From Flavobacterium nitrogenifigens (GTDB lineage Bacteria; Bacteroidota; Bacteroidia; Flavobacteriales; Flavobacteriaceae), in assembly GCF_003254565.1 (NCBI RefSeq), contig NZ_QJRI01000181.1:1-64000 (forward strand): a stretch of 64,000 nt of DNA, given 5' to 3'. How positions within the stretch are numbered: the stretch's first letter is position 1; each line of letters opens with the position of its first letter. Positions 19,000 to 27,986 of this stretch are shown in pieces. A program made the translations under genes and the position numbers. The notes beneath the pieces were generated by a model that ran no database searches, was not told where the DNA came from, and saw only the letters and a list, made by a program, of their open reading frames with translations.

Positions 19000-20337
19000 T
19001 TAATAGTGGCATTTACCACACTCTAAACCTCCCATTTGCGCTGCAGTTAATTTCTCTACACCGTATTTTTTAGAAAGTTCAGCATGAATTTTGTCATAGT
19101 AAGCATTACCTTCCATCTTAACATCAGTTTTTCTATGGCAATCAACACACCATCCCATTGTTAATTTAGAGTATTGCTTCATGATTTCAAATTCTTGTAC
19201 TGGTCCGTGACAAGTTTGACATTCAATACCAGCAACAGTAACGTGTTGAGAGTGGTTGAAGTAAACGAAGTCAGGCAAGTTGTGAATACGAACCCATTTT
19301 ACAGGCATTGTTTTTCCAGTATAAGCTTGTTTAGTCTTATCCCATCCAACAGCGTCATATAATTTTTGGATTTGAGCATCGTAGAATGCCTTGCTGTACT
19401 CAGGAGTAGCAGTAGTTTCAGCAACCTCTGAAATATTTTTATGACAGTTCATACAAACATTTAAAGAAGGAATACCAGCTGTTTTACTTACACGAGCAGC
19501 AGAGTGGCAATATTTACAATTGATTTCGTTATCACCAGCGTGAATTTTGTGAGAGTAGTGAATTGGCTGAATTGGCTCATAATTTTGATCTACACCTACT
19601 TGCATTAAGTATCCGTACACAAAATAACCACTTGCCAAAAGCAAGAAGATTGCAGTTACTAAAACCAAGAATTGGTTTCTAGCGAAAGCTTTCCAGATTG
19701 GAAGTCTCTCTTCTTTTGAAGCAACCTCAATACCGTTTTTATTTGCAACTTTAGTTAAAACCTTGTTTACCATAAACAACATCACAACTAAAATAGCCAT
19801 TACAAGAGCAAGAGCTCCTAAAATAATGTTATTTGAAATAGCACCACCTTCTACATTAGTCCCAGGAGGAGTTGCAGCACCTCCTACAGCAGCAGCAGCA
19901 GGCTCAGCCTTAGGCTCAGAAGTATATGCTATAATATTATCAATATCTCCTTCAGACAATTGAGGAAACGAAGTCATTACAGCTTTGTTATTTTCCTCAA
20001 AAAGTTTAACAGCAACAGCATCACCTGACTTAATCATGTCAGAACTGTTATGCACCCACTTGTAAATCCAAGCTTTATCATGCTTATCAGCAACTCCCCT
20101 TAAAGCAGGACCAGTTGATTTAGCATCTAATTTGTGACATGCAGCGCAATTTGCATTAAAAAGTTCTTTCCCTTTTACTGGATCACCGCCTCCTGCAGCT
20201 GGAGCAGCGGCAGCAGCCTCAGGCGCCGCCGGAGCAGCAGCATCTTGAGCAAATGAAGTTAGGGAGAAAATTAACGTTAGCGATAAGCCAAACAGCAATT
20301 TTCTTGAGATCGAATTATGGTTACCCACCTTTTTCAT
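19000..20337 (-). CDS. actA: Alternative complex III multiheme cytochrome ActA with fused N-terminal cytochrome c
   Basis: Signal peptide (ends near TSFAQ), Ala/Pro-rich linker, then a monoheme cytochrome c domain (CAACH, distal Met in AVMTSFP), two hydrophobic helices (about residues 167-190 and 217-240) and the ActA pentaheme domain with CKYCH, CMNCH, CQTCH, CVDCH and the terminal CGKCH. Six CxxCH motifs in all. Stand-alone ActA proteins carry five hemes, so this is a fusion with an extra cytochrome. 445 residues. First gene of the operon; ATG at 20337, about 80 nt after the predicted transcription start. Confidence 0.95.
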   Translation of the reverse strand: MKKVGNHNSISRKLLFGLSLTLIFSLTSFAQDAAAPAAPEAAAAAPAAGGGDPVKGKELFNANCAACHKLDAKSTGPALRGVADKHDKAWIYKWVHNSSDMIKSGDAVAVKLFEENNKAVMTSFPQLSEGDIDNIIAYTSEPKAEPAAAAVGGAATPPGTNVEGGAISNNIILGALALVMAILVVMLFMVNKVLTKVANKNGIEVASKEERLPIWKAFARNQFLVLVTAIFLLLASGYFVYGYLMQVGVDQNYEPIQPIHYSHKIHAGDNEINCKYCHSAARVSKTAGIPSLNVCMNCHKNISEVAETTATPEYSKAFYDAQIQKLYDAVGWDKTKQAYTGKTMPVKWVRIHNLPDFVYFNHSQHVTVAGIECQTCHGPVQEFEIMKQYSKLTMGWCVDCHRKTDVKMEGNAYYDKIHAELSKKYGVEKLTAAQMGGLECGKCHY

Positions 20338-20425
20338 ATAGTATAAATAATTGTCTACTAATTTTTGGTATGATTTTTTCTGTACTAAATCCAGCTAAAA
20401 CCTATACCCTCTTTTAAAACTTGCA

Positions 20426-20455
20426 CAAAAATACGACTTATGAGCTATTCTCAAA
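20426..20455 (-). promoter_or_regulatory. Promoter of the act-cox operon
   Basis: On the minus strand TTTG (20455-20452), 18 bp, then TATTTTTG (20433-20426), a near-ideal match to the Bacteroidota housekeeping promoter. The transcript would start near 20420. Confidence 0.75.
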
Positions 20456-20531
20456 ACCTTAAAATAGTCTTAATTATCAATTTATATCAATTCTAAATAA
20501 TATTAAAATTTCACACTCAAACTTTAAATAG

Positions 20532-20539
20532 TATTTTTG
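20532..20539 (+). promoter_or_regulatory. -7 box of the SPOR-protein gene
   Basis: TATTTTTG matches TAnnTTTG; no -33 TTG is seen at the right distance. It covers an in-frame TTG at 20537, which rules that codon out and makes ATG 20558 the start, with a leader of about 12 nt. Confidence 0.6.
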
Positions 20540-20557
20540 CATAAAAACCATCACATT

Positions 20558-20947
20558 ATGAGAATTTTAAGTCCTTCAAAAAGCCTTTTATTAACAATTA
20601 CAACGATTGCTTTCGCGCACAATATTAATGCTCAAGACCAAAATTTAACACTGAATCAAGATCCTAAATTTGAACAGTTACTGAATGAAAAGCGCAAAAT
20701 TAACACGTCAATAAATACAAACGATACTTATAGAATCCAAATCTTTAGCGGTAAAAGCGATGAAGCAAAAAAAACGTTATCGGATTTCAAAAGAGAAAAT
20801 TCCAATATTGATGGAACCATTATTTTCAGCACTCCAAATTACAAGGTAATTGTCGGGAATTTTAAAACCAGAATAGAAGCCGAGAGAAATTTGGCAGAAA
20901 TTAAAAAAAGATACAAAAGCGTTTTCCTGCTTAAGCCCGGAAAATAA
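20558..20947 (+). CDS. Small secreted SPOR-domain protein
   Basis: 129 residues from ATG 20558: signal peptide (SLLLTITTIAFAHNINAQ), a short linker, then a SPOR domain (about residues 53-125: YRIQIFSGKSDEAKKTL..YKVIVGNFKTRIEAERNLAEIKK). SPOR domains bind septal peptidoglycan lacking stem peptides (family knowledge). No partner domain is fused, so it may be a periplasmic cell-wall binding factor. Divergent from the act-cox operon and monocistronic, with its own promoter and terminator. Confidence 0.88.
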   Translation: MRILSPSKSLLLTITTIAFAHNINAQDQNLTLNQDPKFEQLLNEKRKINTSINTNDTYRIQIFSGKSDEAKKTLSDFKRENSNIDGTIIFSTPNYKVIVGNFKTRIEAERNLAEIKKRYKSVFLLKPGK

Positions 20948-20963
20948 AAAAATATTTGTTAAA

Positions 20964-21006
20964 AAAAAAAAGAAGCTTTCCAATGTTTGGAAAGCTTCTT
21001 TTTTTT
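20964..21006. terminator. Strong bidirectional terminator
   Basis: Long A-run, stem AAGAAGCTTTCCA paired with its complement, 3-nt loop region, then a T-run; about 19 pairs including the A/T flanks. It serves the SPOR gene (plus) and can stop the convergent acid phosphatase transcript (minus). Confidence 0.92.
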
Positions 21007-21100
21007 ATCGTTCTCAAAACGAACAAACCTTTTAAAATAGTTTTAAAAAAAAACATTTTACATCTCAAAACAATAAAGTCTCCTGACAAAACATGACGTT

Positions 21101-21883
21101 CTAATCAGATGCACCTCTCAGCATCCTATAGATTTCTTCTTTAACATTATCAAAATCTTTTTGAAAACTAGAATTAACACATAATCGTTTCACAATTATC
21201 TCTCCTATAACCCTTCCCATTTCCACATCACTTTGCCAATGCACATTACAAATAATACGACTTTCGCCAAATTCATATCCACGCATCAAAATCATTTCTT
21301 TTTTCTCTGGTAGCATCTTGGCAAATAATAATGCCCAGGCCCAACTCAGTGCGGCATGCGCCGAAGGAAAAGAACTGGCTGTACGCATTCCCTCTTCTTT
21401 CTCTGGTGTACATGTTTTTCCTTTATTCACCACAAAAGGCCGCTCTCTATAATAATATTTTTTGACTGCATAAGCCGACAAACCTACATCAGTCATTACC
21501 CTCCGCATAAAAACATAAACCTTTGGTGTCTTTAACTCACTAATCTCAATCCCTAGACTATTTTCAAACAACTTTGCAACTGCTGGAAAAGACAAATCCG
21601 CATCAGCATTTGCCAATACAAAACGCACCTTATCTGTCGACTCAACCGCTTTTTTAGCAGAATTAAAATCGCGTTTAAAGACTTTAGACCCTACTTTTGG
21701 AGGCGATGGCAATAAACTTAAACTGTTAGGCATTTCCTCAGGCGACAAGTAACCATGTATCAAGCCAGGAATCGTTTCTTTAAACTGCTCAATATTCAAA
21801 GGCTCAAATACATCATTTGTTTTAATACCACTCCAAACAAATGCTTTGATAACGCGAATAATTCTCAACTGCATAAACATCAT
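21101..21883 (-). CDS. PAP2-family acid phosphatase (class A-like)
   Basis: All three PAP2 phosphatase motifs are visible: KKYYYRERP (Kx6RP), SFPSAHA and SRIICNVHWQSD (SRx5Hx3D), with the nucleophilic histidine in the last. The N-terminal half matches class A non-specific acid phosphatases (YLSPEEMPNSLSLLPSPP). Such enzymes are normally periplasmic, yet the first 30 residues are not a good signal peptide. The same frame continues upstream to an ATG at 21937, interrupted by one TGA (21895-21893), so the gene may have lost its export signal. A TATGTTTG match at 21898-21905 lies just upstream of ATG 21883. Confidence 0.85.
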   Translation of the reverse strand: MMFMQLRIIRVIKAFVWSGIKTNDVFEPLNIEQFKETIPGLIHGYLSPEEMPNSLSLLPSPPKVGSKVFKRDFNSAKKAVESTDKVRFVLANADADLSFPAVAKLFENSLGIEISELKTPKVYVFMRRVMTDVGLSAYAVKKYYYRERPFVVNKGKTCTPEKEEGMRTASSFPSAHAALSWAWALLFAKMLPEKKEMILMRGYEFGESRIICNVHWQSDVEMGRVIGEIIVKRLCVNSSFQKDFDNVKEEIYRMLRGASD

Positions 21884-22165
21884 ATTATATCCTCAACCAA
21901 ACATAAAACCAAACAGATAAAAACCTTCTCTTTTCATTACCTCTCAATAAAAACAATTATCTGCTTTTGTTTCAAACTAAATAACCCGAAAATTAAATAA
22001 CTACTGTTTCTGTAAAGATTTCTATTAAACATTACACAAAGAAACAAACAATCTCTTAACCAAACCGCTGCATATCTTTCATTTAGGTTGCATATTACAA
22101 AATGAAACGCATTTCTAAAGATTGAATTCTGAATACCGCTATCATTAGACATCAAATTCTTAAAA
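21884..22165. other. Gene-free interval upstream of the acid phosphatase
   Basis: About 280 bp. It holds the possible lost 5' end of the phosphatase frame (21893-21937). The rest shows no homology-like features; an 81-codon frame at 21937-22182 has no recognisable character. Confidence 0.5.
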
Positions 22166-22199
22166 ACAAAAAAAAGTCCCAATTTTCATTGGGACTTTT
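22166..22199. terminator. Terminator after infB
   Basis: 11-bp stem (AAAAGTCCCAA at 22172-22182 with TTGGGACTTTT at 22189-22199), 6-nt loop, A/T flanks on both sides. It closes the rimP-nusA-infB operon. Confidence 0.88.
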
Positions 22200-22217
22200 A
22201 AATATATCAATTGAGTT

Positions 22218-25094
22218 TTATTTCAATTTCTTTTTTATTGCTACTTCGTGGTAAGCTTCGATAACGTCATTAATTTCGATATCATTAAATCCTTTTATTT
22301 GGATACCACAATCGTAACCTTTAGTTACTTCTTTCACATCATCTTTGAAACGTTTCAAGGCAACTAGCTCACCTGTATGAACCACAACTCCATCTCTAAT
22401 AACTCTAATTTTAGAAGTTCTCAAGATTTTACCATCAGTCACCATACATCCCGCAATTGAACCTACTTTAGAAATTTTGAAAATCTCACGAATTTCAGCA
22501 TTACCTAAAACTTCTTCTTTCATTTCAGGAGCTAACATTCCTTCCATCGCATCTTTCAAGTCATCGATAGCTGCATAAATGATAGAATAGTAACGGATAT
22601 CAATTTCTTCTTTATCCGCAAGCTGTCTAGCATTTCCAGCAGGACGAACGTTAAATCCGATAATGATCGCGTCTGATGCAGAAGCTAAGTTAACATCAGT
22701 TTCTGTAATCGCACCAACTCCTTTATGGATAATATTAATTTGAACTTCTTCTGTAGAAAGTTTAGAGAACGAGTCTGATAATGCTTCAACAGAACCATCC
22801 ACGTCTCCTTTAAGGATTACATTCAATTCTTTAAACTGACCAAGAGCGATACGACGTCCAATCTCATCAAGTGTAATATGTCTTTGAGTACGAACAGACT
22901 GCTCACGCATTAATTGAGAACGTTTAGATGCAATTTGTTTTGCTTCTTTTTCGTCTTCAAATACATTAAACTTATCACCCGCTGTTGGCGCTCCATCTAA
23001 ACCTAAAACAGACACCGGAGTCGAAGGACCAGCACTTAAAATAGTATGCCCTCTTTCATCATGCATCGCTTTAACTTTACCATGGTGTTTACCAGCCAAC
23101 ATATAATCTCCAATTTTCAAAGTACCTTGTTGTACTAAAATCGTAGAAACATATCCTTTTCCTTTATCTAAGTAAGCCTCAACAACAGTTCCTTGAGCTG
23201 CTTTATTCGGATTTGCTTTTAGATCTAAGATCTCTGCTTCTAATAAAACTTTCTCCAATAATTCCTTAACCCCTGTTCCGACTTTTGCAGAAATATCATG
23301 TGACTGAATTTTTCCACCCCAATCTTCAACAAGTAAATTCATACCAGCCAAACGCTCTTTAATTTTATCAACATTCGCATTTGGTTTATCAATTTTATTG
23401 ATTGCAAATATAATTGGCACTCCCGCAGCTTGTGCGTGAGAAATTGCCTCTTTTGTTTGTGGCATGATATCATCATCCGCCGCCACTACGATAATAGCGA
23501 TATCGGTAACTTGAGCTCCACGTGCACGCATCGCGGTAAACGCCTCGTGACCCGGAGTATCTAAGAATGCGATTTTTTGTCCGTTATCCAAAGTAACTCC
23601 ATACGCTCCAATGTGCTGAGTAATACCTCCAGACTCACCAGCAATTACATTTTCTTTACGGATATAATCCAGTAAAGATGTTTTACCGTGGTCAACGTGA
23701 CCCATTACTGTCACAATTGGCGCTCTTGTTACTAAGTCTTCTTCTCTATCTTCTACAACTTCAATCGCTTCTTCGATATCTACTGTAATGAACTCCACAT
23801 CATAACCAAACTCATCAGCAACAATTGTCAATGTTTCAGCATCTAGACGCTGGTTCATGGTAACCATGATACCAAGAGACATACAAGTTCCAATTACTTT
23901 AGTAATCGGCACATCCATCATGATAGCAATTTCACCTACAGTAACGAACTCAGTAACTTTAATTGTTTTACTTCCTTCGTCAAGAGCTCTTTGCTCATCA
24001 TCAGATTTCTGACGGTGCGTTTCTCTTTTATCTCTTCTATATTTAGCCGCTTTAGATTTTCCTCCTTTACCTTGAAGTTTTTCAAGAGTTTCTCTAATTT
24101 GGTTTTTTACTTCTTCTTCTGTTGGCTCAACTTTAGCCACAATTGCAGGACGGTTTCCTTTTACAAAACCAGGTCTTTGGCTTCTGTTAGCATTAAAACC
24201 TCCTCCATTGTTACCTTGAGCTGGTTTGTTATTTGGATTTGGCGTTCCAGGCGCATTACCTGTAGCAGGTTTTGGCGCACCAGGCGTACCCGGTTTTGGA
24301 CCAATTCTTTTACGCTTGTTTTTATTTGCGTTATTATTATTGCCAACTCCAGGAGCTCCAGGTTTATTCTGAGCCGCTTTAGGATCTTCTTTCTTTTTCT
24401 TAGGCTTATTAAATTGAGATAAATCAATTGTTTGACCTGTAAGAGTAGTTCCTGTAAGCTTTTGATATTGAGTTGTAATAGTTTCCTCTGAAGTTGTTGG
24501 ATCAGTAGACACGATAGGCTCCTGAGCAACTTTAGATTCTGCTTTAACTTCTTTTTTCTCAGTAATAATAGGTTCTTCTTTTTTAACTTCAGAAACAGGA
24601 GTTGAAACAACTGGTTCAGATTTTACTGTTTCATTTTGAACAGGCTTTTCTGGCTGCACAGGCGCAGCAACAACTTTTGGCTCTTCAACCTTAGCTGTTT
24701 CCTCAGAAGGAGTAATCGCAGGTTTTTTTGGATTTAAGTCAATTTTACCAACTTGTACAGGTCCCGAAACAACCGCTCTCGCTTTAATTATTTCTTGCTG
24801 TTTTTGACGCTCTTCTTCTTGTCTGCGTTTGTCTTCAATTTCTTTCTCACGCTCTACACGCAATGCTTCTTTTTCCTTTCTTTTCTCTTCTCCAACCTCT
24901 TTAGAAGCCTCCTTGTTCCCCTTATCGCCCGCAAATTGGCTTTGAAGGATATTAAATTCGCTATCAGAAATTTTTGCATTTGGATTTGCATCAATAGCAA
25001 TTCCCTTATCTTTTAGATAATCTACAGCTCTTTCTAACGAAATATTTAATTCCCTTAAAACCTTGTTTATTCTTATTACTCTCTCTTCAGACAT
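22218..25094 (-). CDS. infB: Translation initiation factor IF-2
   Basis: GTPase that recruits initiator tRNA to the 30S subunit and promotes subunit joining. Order: N-terminal IF2 domain (residues 1-55), a charged and low-complexity linker of about 350 residues rich in Lys/Glu, then Pro/Asn/Gly, then the G domain with GHVDHGKTS (near 464), DTPGHEAF and NKID, followed by domains II-IV. 958 residues, long because of the linker, as usual in Bacteroidota. Last gene of rimP-nusA-infB. Confidence 0.97.
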   Translation of the reverse strand: MSEERVIRINKVLRELNISLERAVDYLKDKGIAIDANPNAKISDSEFNILQSQFAGDKGNKEASKEVGEEKRKEKEALRVEREKEIEDKRRQEEERQKQQEIIKARAVVSGPVQVGKIDLNPKKPAITPSEETAKVEEPKVVAAPVQPEKPVQNETVKSEPVVSTPVSEVKKEEPIITEKKEVKAESKVAQEPIVSTDPTTSEETITTQYQKLTGTTLTGQTIDLSQFNKPKKKKEDPKAAQNKPGAPGVGNNNNANKNKRKRIGPKPGTPGAPKPATGNAPGTPNPNNKPAQGNNGGGFNANRSQRPGFVKGNRPAIVAKVEPTEEEVKNQIRETLEKLQGKGGKSKAAKYRRDKRETHRQKSDDEQRALDEGSKTIKVTEFVTVGEIAIMMDVPITKVIGTCMSLGIMVTMNQRLDAETLTIVADEFGYDVEFITVDIEEAIEVVEDREEDLVTRAPIVTVMGHVDHGKTSLLDYIRKENVIAGESGGITQHIGAYGVTLDNGQKIAFLDTPGHEAFTAMRARGAQVTDIAIIVVAADDDIMPQTKEAISHAQAAGVPIIFAINKIDKPNANVDKIKERLAGMNLLVEDWGGKIQSHDISAKVGTGVKELLEKVLLEAEILDLKANPNKAAQGTVVEAYLDKGKGYVSTILVQQGTLKIGDYMLAGKHHGKVKAMHDERGHTILSAGPSTPVSVLGLDGAPTAGDKFNVFEDEKEAKQIASKRSQLMREQSVRTQRHITLDEIGRRIALGQFKELNVILKGDVDGSVEALSDSFSKLSTEEVQINIIHKGVGAITETDVNLASASDAIIIGFNVRPAGNARQLADKEEIDIRYYSIIYAAIDDLKDAMEGMLAPEMKEEVLGNAEIREIFKISKVGSIAGCMVTDGKILRTSKIRVIRDGVVVHTGELVALKRFKDDVKEVTKGYDCGIQIKGFNDIEINDVIEAYHEVAIKKKLK

Positions 25095-25152
25095 ATAACC
25101 TTTTTATTATTACCTTTTTCGTTGTGTTGTTAGAGCAGATGTAAGCTATTGC

Positions 25153-26406
25153 TTAATTATCAAACTCTTCTTTTAGTATCTTCATAACATCTAGAATAGT
25201 CTCCTCTTCTAAGTCTGTTCTTCTTACTAAATCTTCTACGTCGTGTTTCAAGATACTTTTTGCAGTATCCAAACCGATTTTTGCAAACTCTTCAATTACC
25301 CACTCTTCGATCTCATCTGAGAACTCTGTTAATTCAACATCGTCTTCATCTGCAACAGTACCGGCAACATCTCCTTCACGAATAACATCTAGCTCATAAC
25401 CTGTCAACTGACCTGCTAATTTGATATTGTGACCACCTCTACCAATTGCTTTAGAAACCTCTTCTAATTTCAAGAATACTTCAGCTCGTTTGTTATCTTC
25501 ATCAATTTTGATTGAAGAAACTTTAGCAGGGCTTAAAGCTCTTGTTATAAATAATTGAATATTGTTTGTATAATTGATTACATCAATATTTTCATTTCCT
25601 AATTCGCGAACAATTCCGTGAATACGAGAACCTTTCATTCCCACACAAGCTCCAACTGGATCAATTCTATCATCGTAAGAATCAACAGCTACTTTTGCTT
25701 TTTCACCAGGAATACGAACTACATTTTTCACCGTAATTAAACCGTCAAAAACTTCTGGAATTTCTTGCTCAAATAATTTCTCTAAAAACTTCTCTGAAGT
25801 TCTAGACATAATAATTTGAGGTTTGTTTCCTTTTAATTCAACGCTTTCAATAATCCCACGAACGTTATCTCCTTTACGGAAGAAATCTGATGGAATTTGT
25901 TTTTCTTTTGGAAGCACAATTTCATTTCCTTCATCATCAACCAAGATAACTACTCTAGGACGTACGTGGTGCACTTCCGCTGTATAAATATCACCGATAA
26001 TATCTTTAAACTGTTTGTATAAATTTGTATTATCGTGTTCGTGAATTTTAGATATAAGATTCTGACGAAGCGCTAAGATAGCTCTTCTTCCTAAATCAAT
26101 CAACTTTACTTCTTCAGAAACCTCTTCACCAATTTCAAAATCCGCTTCAATTTTTCTTGCTTCAGTCAATGTAATTTCCTCATTTTCAAAATCAAGATCC
26201 TCATCAGCAACAATTACTCTTCTTCTCCAAATTTCCATATCTCCTTTATCAGGATTAATAATGATATCGAAATTTTCATCTGAACCGTATTTTTTCTTTA
26301 ATGCATTTCTAAATACGTCCTCTAAAATTGCCATAAGCGTTACACGATCAATAAGTTTATTGTCTTTAAACTCTGAGAATGAATCGATTAATGCTAAATT
26401 TTCCAT
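25153..26406 (-). CDS. nusA: Transcription elongation/termination factor NusA
   Basis: 417 residues: N-terminal RNA-polymerase-binding domain, S1 domain (about 135-200) and two KH domains (RIDPVGACVGMKGSRI and KAIGRGGHNIKLAGQLTG). It ends soon after the KH domains with an acidic C-terminal segment and lacks the two acidic repeats of the longer enterobacterial protein. It modulates pausing, termination and antitermination. Second gene of the operon, 19 bp after rimP. Confidence 0.97.
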   Translation of the reverse strand: MENLALIDSFSEFKDNKLIDRVTLMAILEDVFRNALKKKYGSDENFDIIINPDKGDMEIWRRRVIVADEDLDFENEEITLTEARKIEADFEIGEEVSEEVKLIDLGRRAILALRQNLISKIHEHDNTNLYKQFKDIIGDIYTAEVHHVRPRVVILVDDEGNEIVLPKEKQIPSDFFRKGDNVRGIIESVELKGNKPQIIMSRTSEKFLEKLFEQEIPEVFDGLITVKNVVRIPGEKAKVAVDSYDDRIDPVGACVGMKGSRIHGIVRELGNENIDVINYTNNIQLFITRALSPAKVSSIKIDEDNKRAEVFLKLEEVSKAIGRGGHNIKLAGQLTGYELDVIREGDVAGTVADEDDVELTEFSDEIEEWVIEEFAKIGLDTAKSILKHDVEDLVRRTDLEEETILDVMKILKEEFDN

Positions 26407-26425
26407 GCGAATTTTTTAATTAAAA

Positions 26426-26890
26426 TTAAAATGTTACCGTAACAACTGCCTCTTTAATTTCTGTATAAGGTATTTGTTGCTCTTTTTGAACTGTTTCTTT
26501 TCCTTTTCCTACTTTTTTCGGTTCTCTTGCTTTCCAAGACAAAATTATAAAAACATCATTAGCTTCTACTAATTCTGCTTCTATTTTTTCCGTATTTGTG
26601 GTAACAATCAACGTTCTACCAACATTTTTCTTGTATTGTCTTATCATTTTAAGAGGAGTTCCTACTCCAACCGATGCTACTTCTAGCGAAAAATCCTGCT
26701 CTTCACGATCTAGATTATTCTCGATTGCACGACTAATGTCAATACAGTCTTGTAGCGCTACTCCATTATCTCCGTCTAAACCAACACTAATTTTAAAAGA
26801 ATCCGAAACTGCCAAATCAACCAAAAAGACTGATGGTTTTTCCAGAAGAGCTTCCGTAATTAATCCGTTTACTTTTTCTTTAAATGTCAT
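26426..26890 (-). CDS. rimP: Ribosome maturation factor RimP
   Basis: 154 residues from ATG 26890 (MTFKEKVNGLI); needed for 30S maturation. Typical blocks: DNGVALQDCIDISRAIE and EVASVGVGTPLKMIRQYKKNVGR. An in-frame ATG at 26926 would add 12 residues, but it lies inside the leader hairpin region and those residues (MRGLSVPSFYKI) do not look like family sequence, so I use 26890. First gene of rimP-nusA-infB. Confidence 0.93.
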   Translation of the reverse strand: MTFKEKVNGLITEALLEKPSVFLVDLAVSDSFKISVGLDGDNGVALQDCIDISRAIENNLDREEQDFSLEVASVGVGTPLKMIRQYKKNVGRTLIVTTNTEKIEAELVEANDVFIILSWKAREPKKVGKGKETVQKEQQIPYTEIKEAVVTVTF

Positions 26891-26895
26891 AATTT

Positions 26896-26924
26896 TATAA
26901 AAAGAGGGGACACTTAGTCCCCTC
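26896..26924 (-). promoter_or_regulatory. Terminator-like hairpin in the rimP-nusA-infB leader
   Basis: 8-bp GC-rich stem (26904-26911 with 26917-26924; minus strand GAGGGGAC/GTCCCCTC), 5-nt loop, then TTTTTAT, ending 6 bp before the start codon. It sits downstream of the only promoter seen, so it would interrupt the operon's own transcript. Probable attenuator. Confidence 0.7.
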
Positions 26925-26952
26925 ATTATTTAGATTTTAATAAATAACAGTG

Positions 26953-26981
26953 CAAATATAGTGTTTTTTTTATAAATCAAA
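26953..26981 (-). promoter_or_regulatory. Promoter of the rimP-nusA-infB operon
   Basis: Minus strand TTTG (26981-26978), 17 bp, TATATTTG (26960-26953). The transcript would begin near 26946, giving a leader of about 55 nt that contains the hairpin. Confidence 0.75.
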
Positions 26982-27064
26982 TAAATTGATTGCTCTAAAA
27001 TAATTCCGTATCTTTATATAGCATTAAAAACGCGAATTATTCATAATTTTTAACCCTCAAAATC

Positions 27065-27889
27065 ATGAAACGAATTTTAGTACCTACTGACTTCTCAGAA
27101 CATGCAGAAGACGCTTTAAGAGTTGCCGCTCAAATCGCAAAAAAGAACAATTCTGAACTCATTCTTCTCCACATGCTTGAATTGCCACAGCAATCAAATG
27201 ATGCTATAATGGGCGGGACCAGCATCCCCGAAACCATGCTTTTTATGAAGAAAGCAAACGAAACGCTAGACGAAGTTGCTTCTAAAAATTATCTAGAAGG
27301 AATTCCGGTAACTGAAATTGTAAAAATGGACAAACCCATACACGGAATCACACAAATAAGCAAAGACTACGATATTGATCTAATTATTATGGGCTCCCAT
27401 GGCTCTTCTGGCGTTGAAGAACTCTTAATAGGCTCCAACACAGAAAAAGTAGTTAGAAACTCAGAAATTCCTGTTTTAGTCATCAAGAAAAACATTCCAA
27501 ATTTTAATGCTTCTGATATTGTTTTTGCTTCTGATTTTTCTGATGAAGCAAAAAAGCCATTCGAAAAACTTTTAAACTTCACCAAGTTATTTGATTCAAA
27601 ACTGCATTTGGTTACCATTTGCACACCCAACAGCTTCAAACCAACTCACGTAAGCGAAAAAGCAATGAATGATTTTGTAGAAGAATTTAACATCACCAAT
27701 TACACCACTCAAATTTATAATGACACCAATATTGAAAAAGGAATTATAAATTTCTCTAACAGAATAAACGCCGACGTTATCGGAATGTGCACACACGGCA
27801 GAACTGGTTTCGCACATTTCTTTAACGGAAGCATTAGCGAAGGCTTGGTTAATCATGCTGTTAAACCCGTTATAACATTAAAAATCTAA
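27065..27889 (+). CDS. Universal stress protein with two Usp domains
   Basis: 274 residues, tandem UspA domains (about 1-145 and 150-274). Each starts with a typical strand (RILVPTDFSEHAEDAL and IVFASDFSDEAKKPF). The first domain keeps the nucleotide-binding motif G2xG9xGS (GSHG..IGS). In the second the first glycine is replaced by Cys (CTHG..NGS), so only the first half is a clear ATP binder. Cytoplasmic stress protein; exact role unknown. It has its own terminator. Confidence 0.93.
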   Translation: MKRILVPTDFSEHAEDALRVAAQIAKKNNSELILLHMLELPQQSNDAIMGGTSIPETMLFMKKANETLDEVASKNYLEGIPVTEIVKMDKPIHGITQISKDYDIDLIIMGSHGSSGVEELLIGSNTEKVVRNSEIPVLVIKKNIPNFNASDIVFASDFSDEAKKPFEKLLNFTKLFDSKLHLVTICTPNSFKPTHVSEKAMNDFVEEFNITNYTTQIYNDTNIEKGIINFSNRINADVIGMCTHGRTGFAHFFNGSISEGLVNHAVKPVITLKI

Positions 27890-27908
27890 CATAATTATTT
27901 TTTTTCTT

Positions 27909-27937
27909 AAAGCTTCTCCAACGAGAAGCTTTTTTAT
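27909..27937 (+). terminator. Terminator of the Usp gene
   Basis: 10-bp stem (AAAGCTTCTC with GAGAAGCTTT), 4-nt loop, T-run. Confidence 0.9.
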
Positions 27938-27947
27938 GCAAAAAAAA

Positions 27948-27986
27948 TGAGCTTTTCAACAAAGTTTAACTGAGCTTTTCAACAAA
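27948..27986 (+). promoter_or_regulatory. Tandem 16-bp direct repeat upstream of the aldehyde dehydrogenase
   Basis: TGAGCTTTTCAACAAA occurs identically at 27948-27963 and 27971-27986, offset 23 bp (about two helical turns). It sits 60-100 bp before the ALDH start, upstream of a weak -7-like GAAATTTG (28008-28015). Good candidate for the site of the neighbouring AraC-type regulator. Confidence 0.6.

Noticed and set aside
21937..22182. 81-codon minus-strand frame upstream of the acid phosphatase
   Set aside because: It lies over a terminator and AT-rich spacer and shows no domain or signal features.
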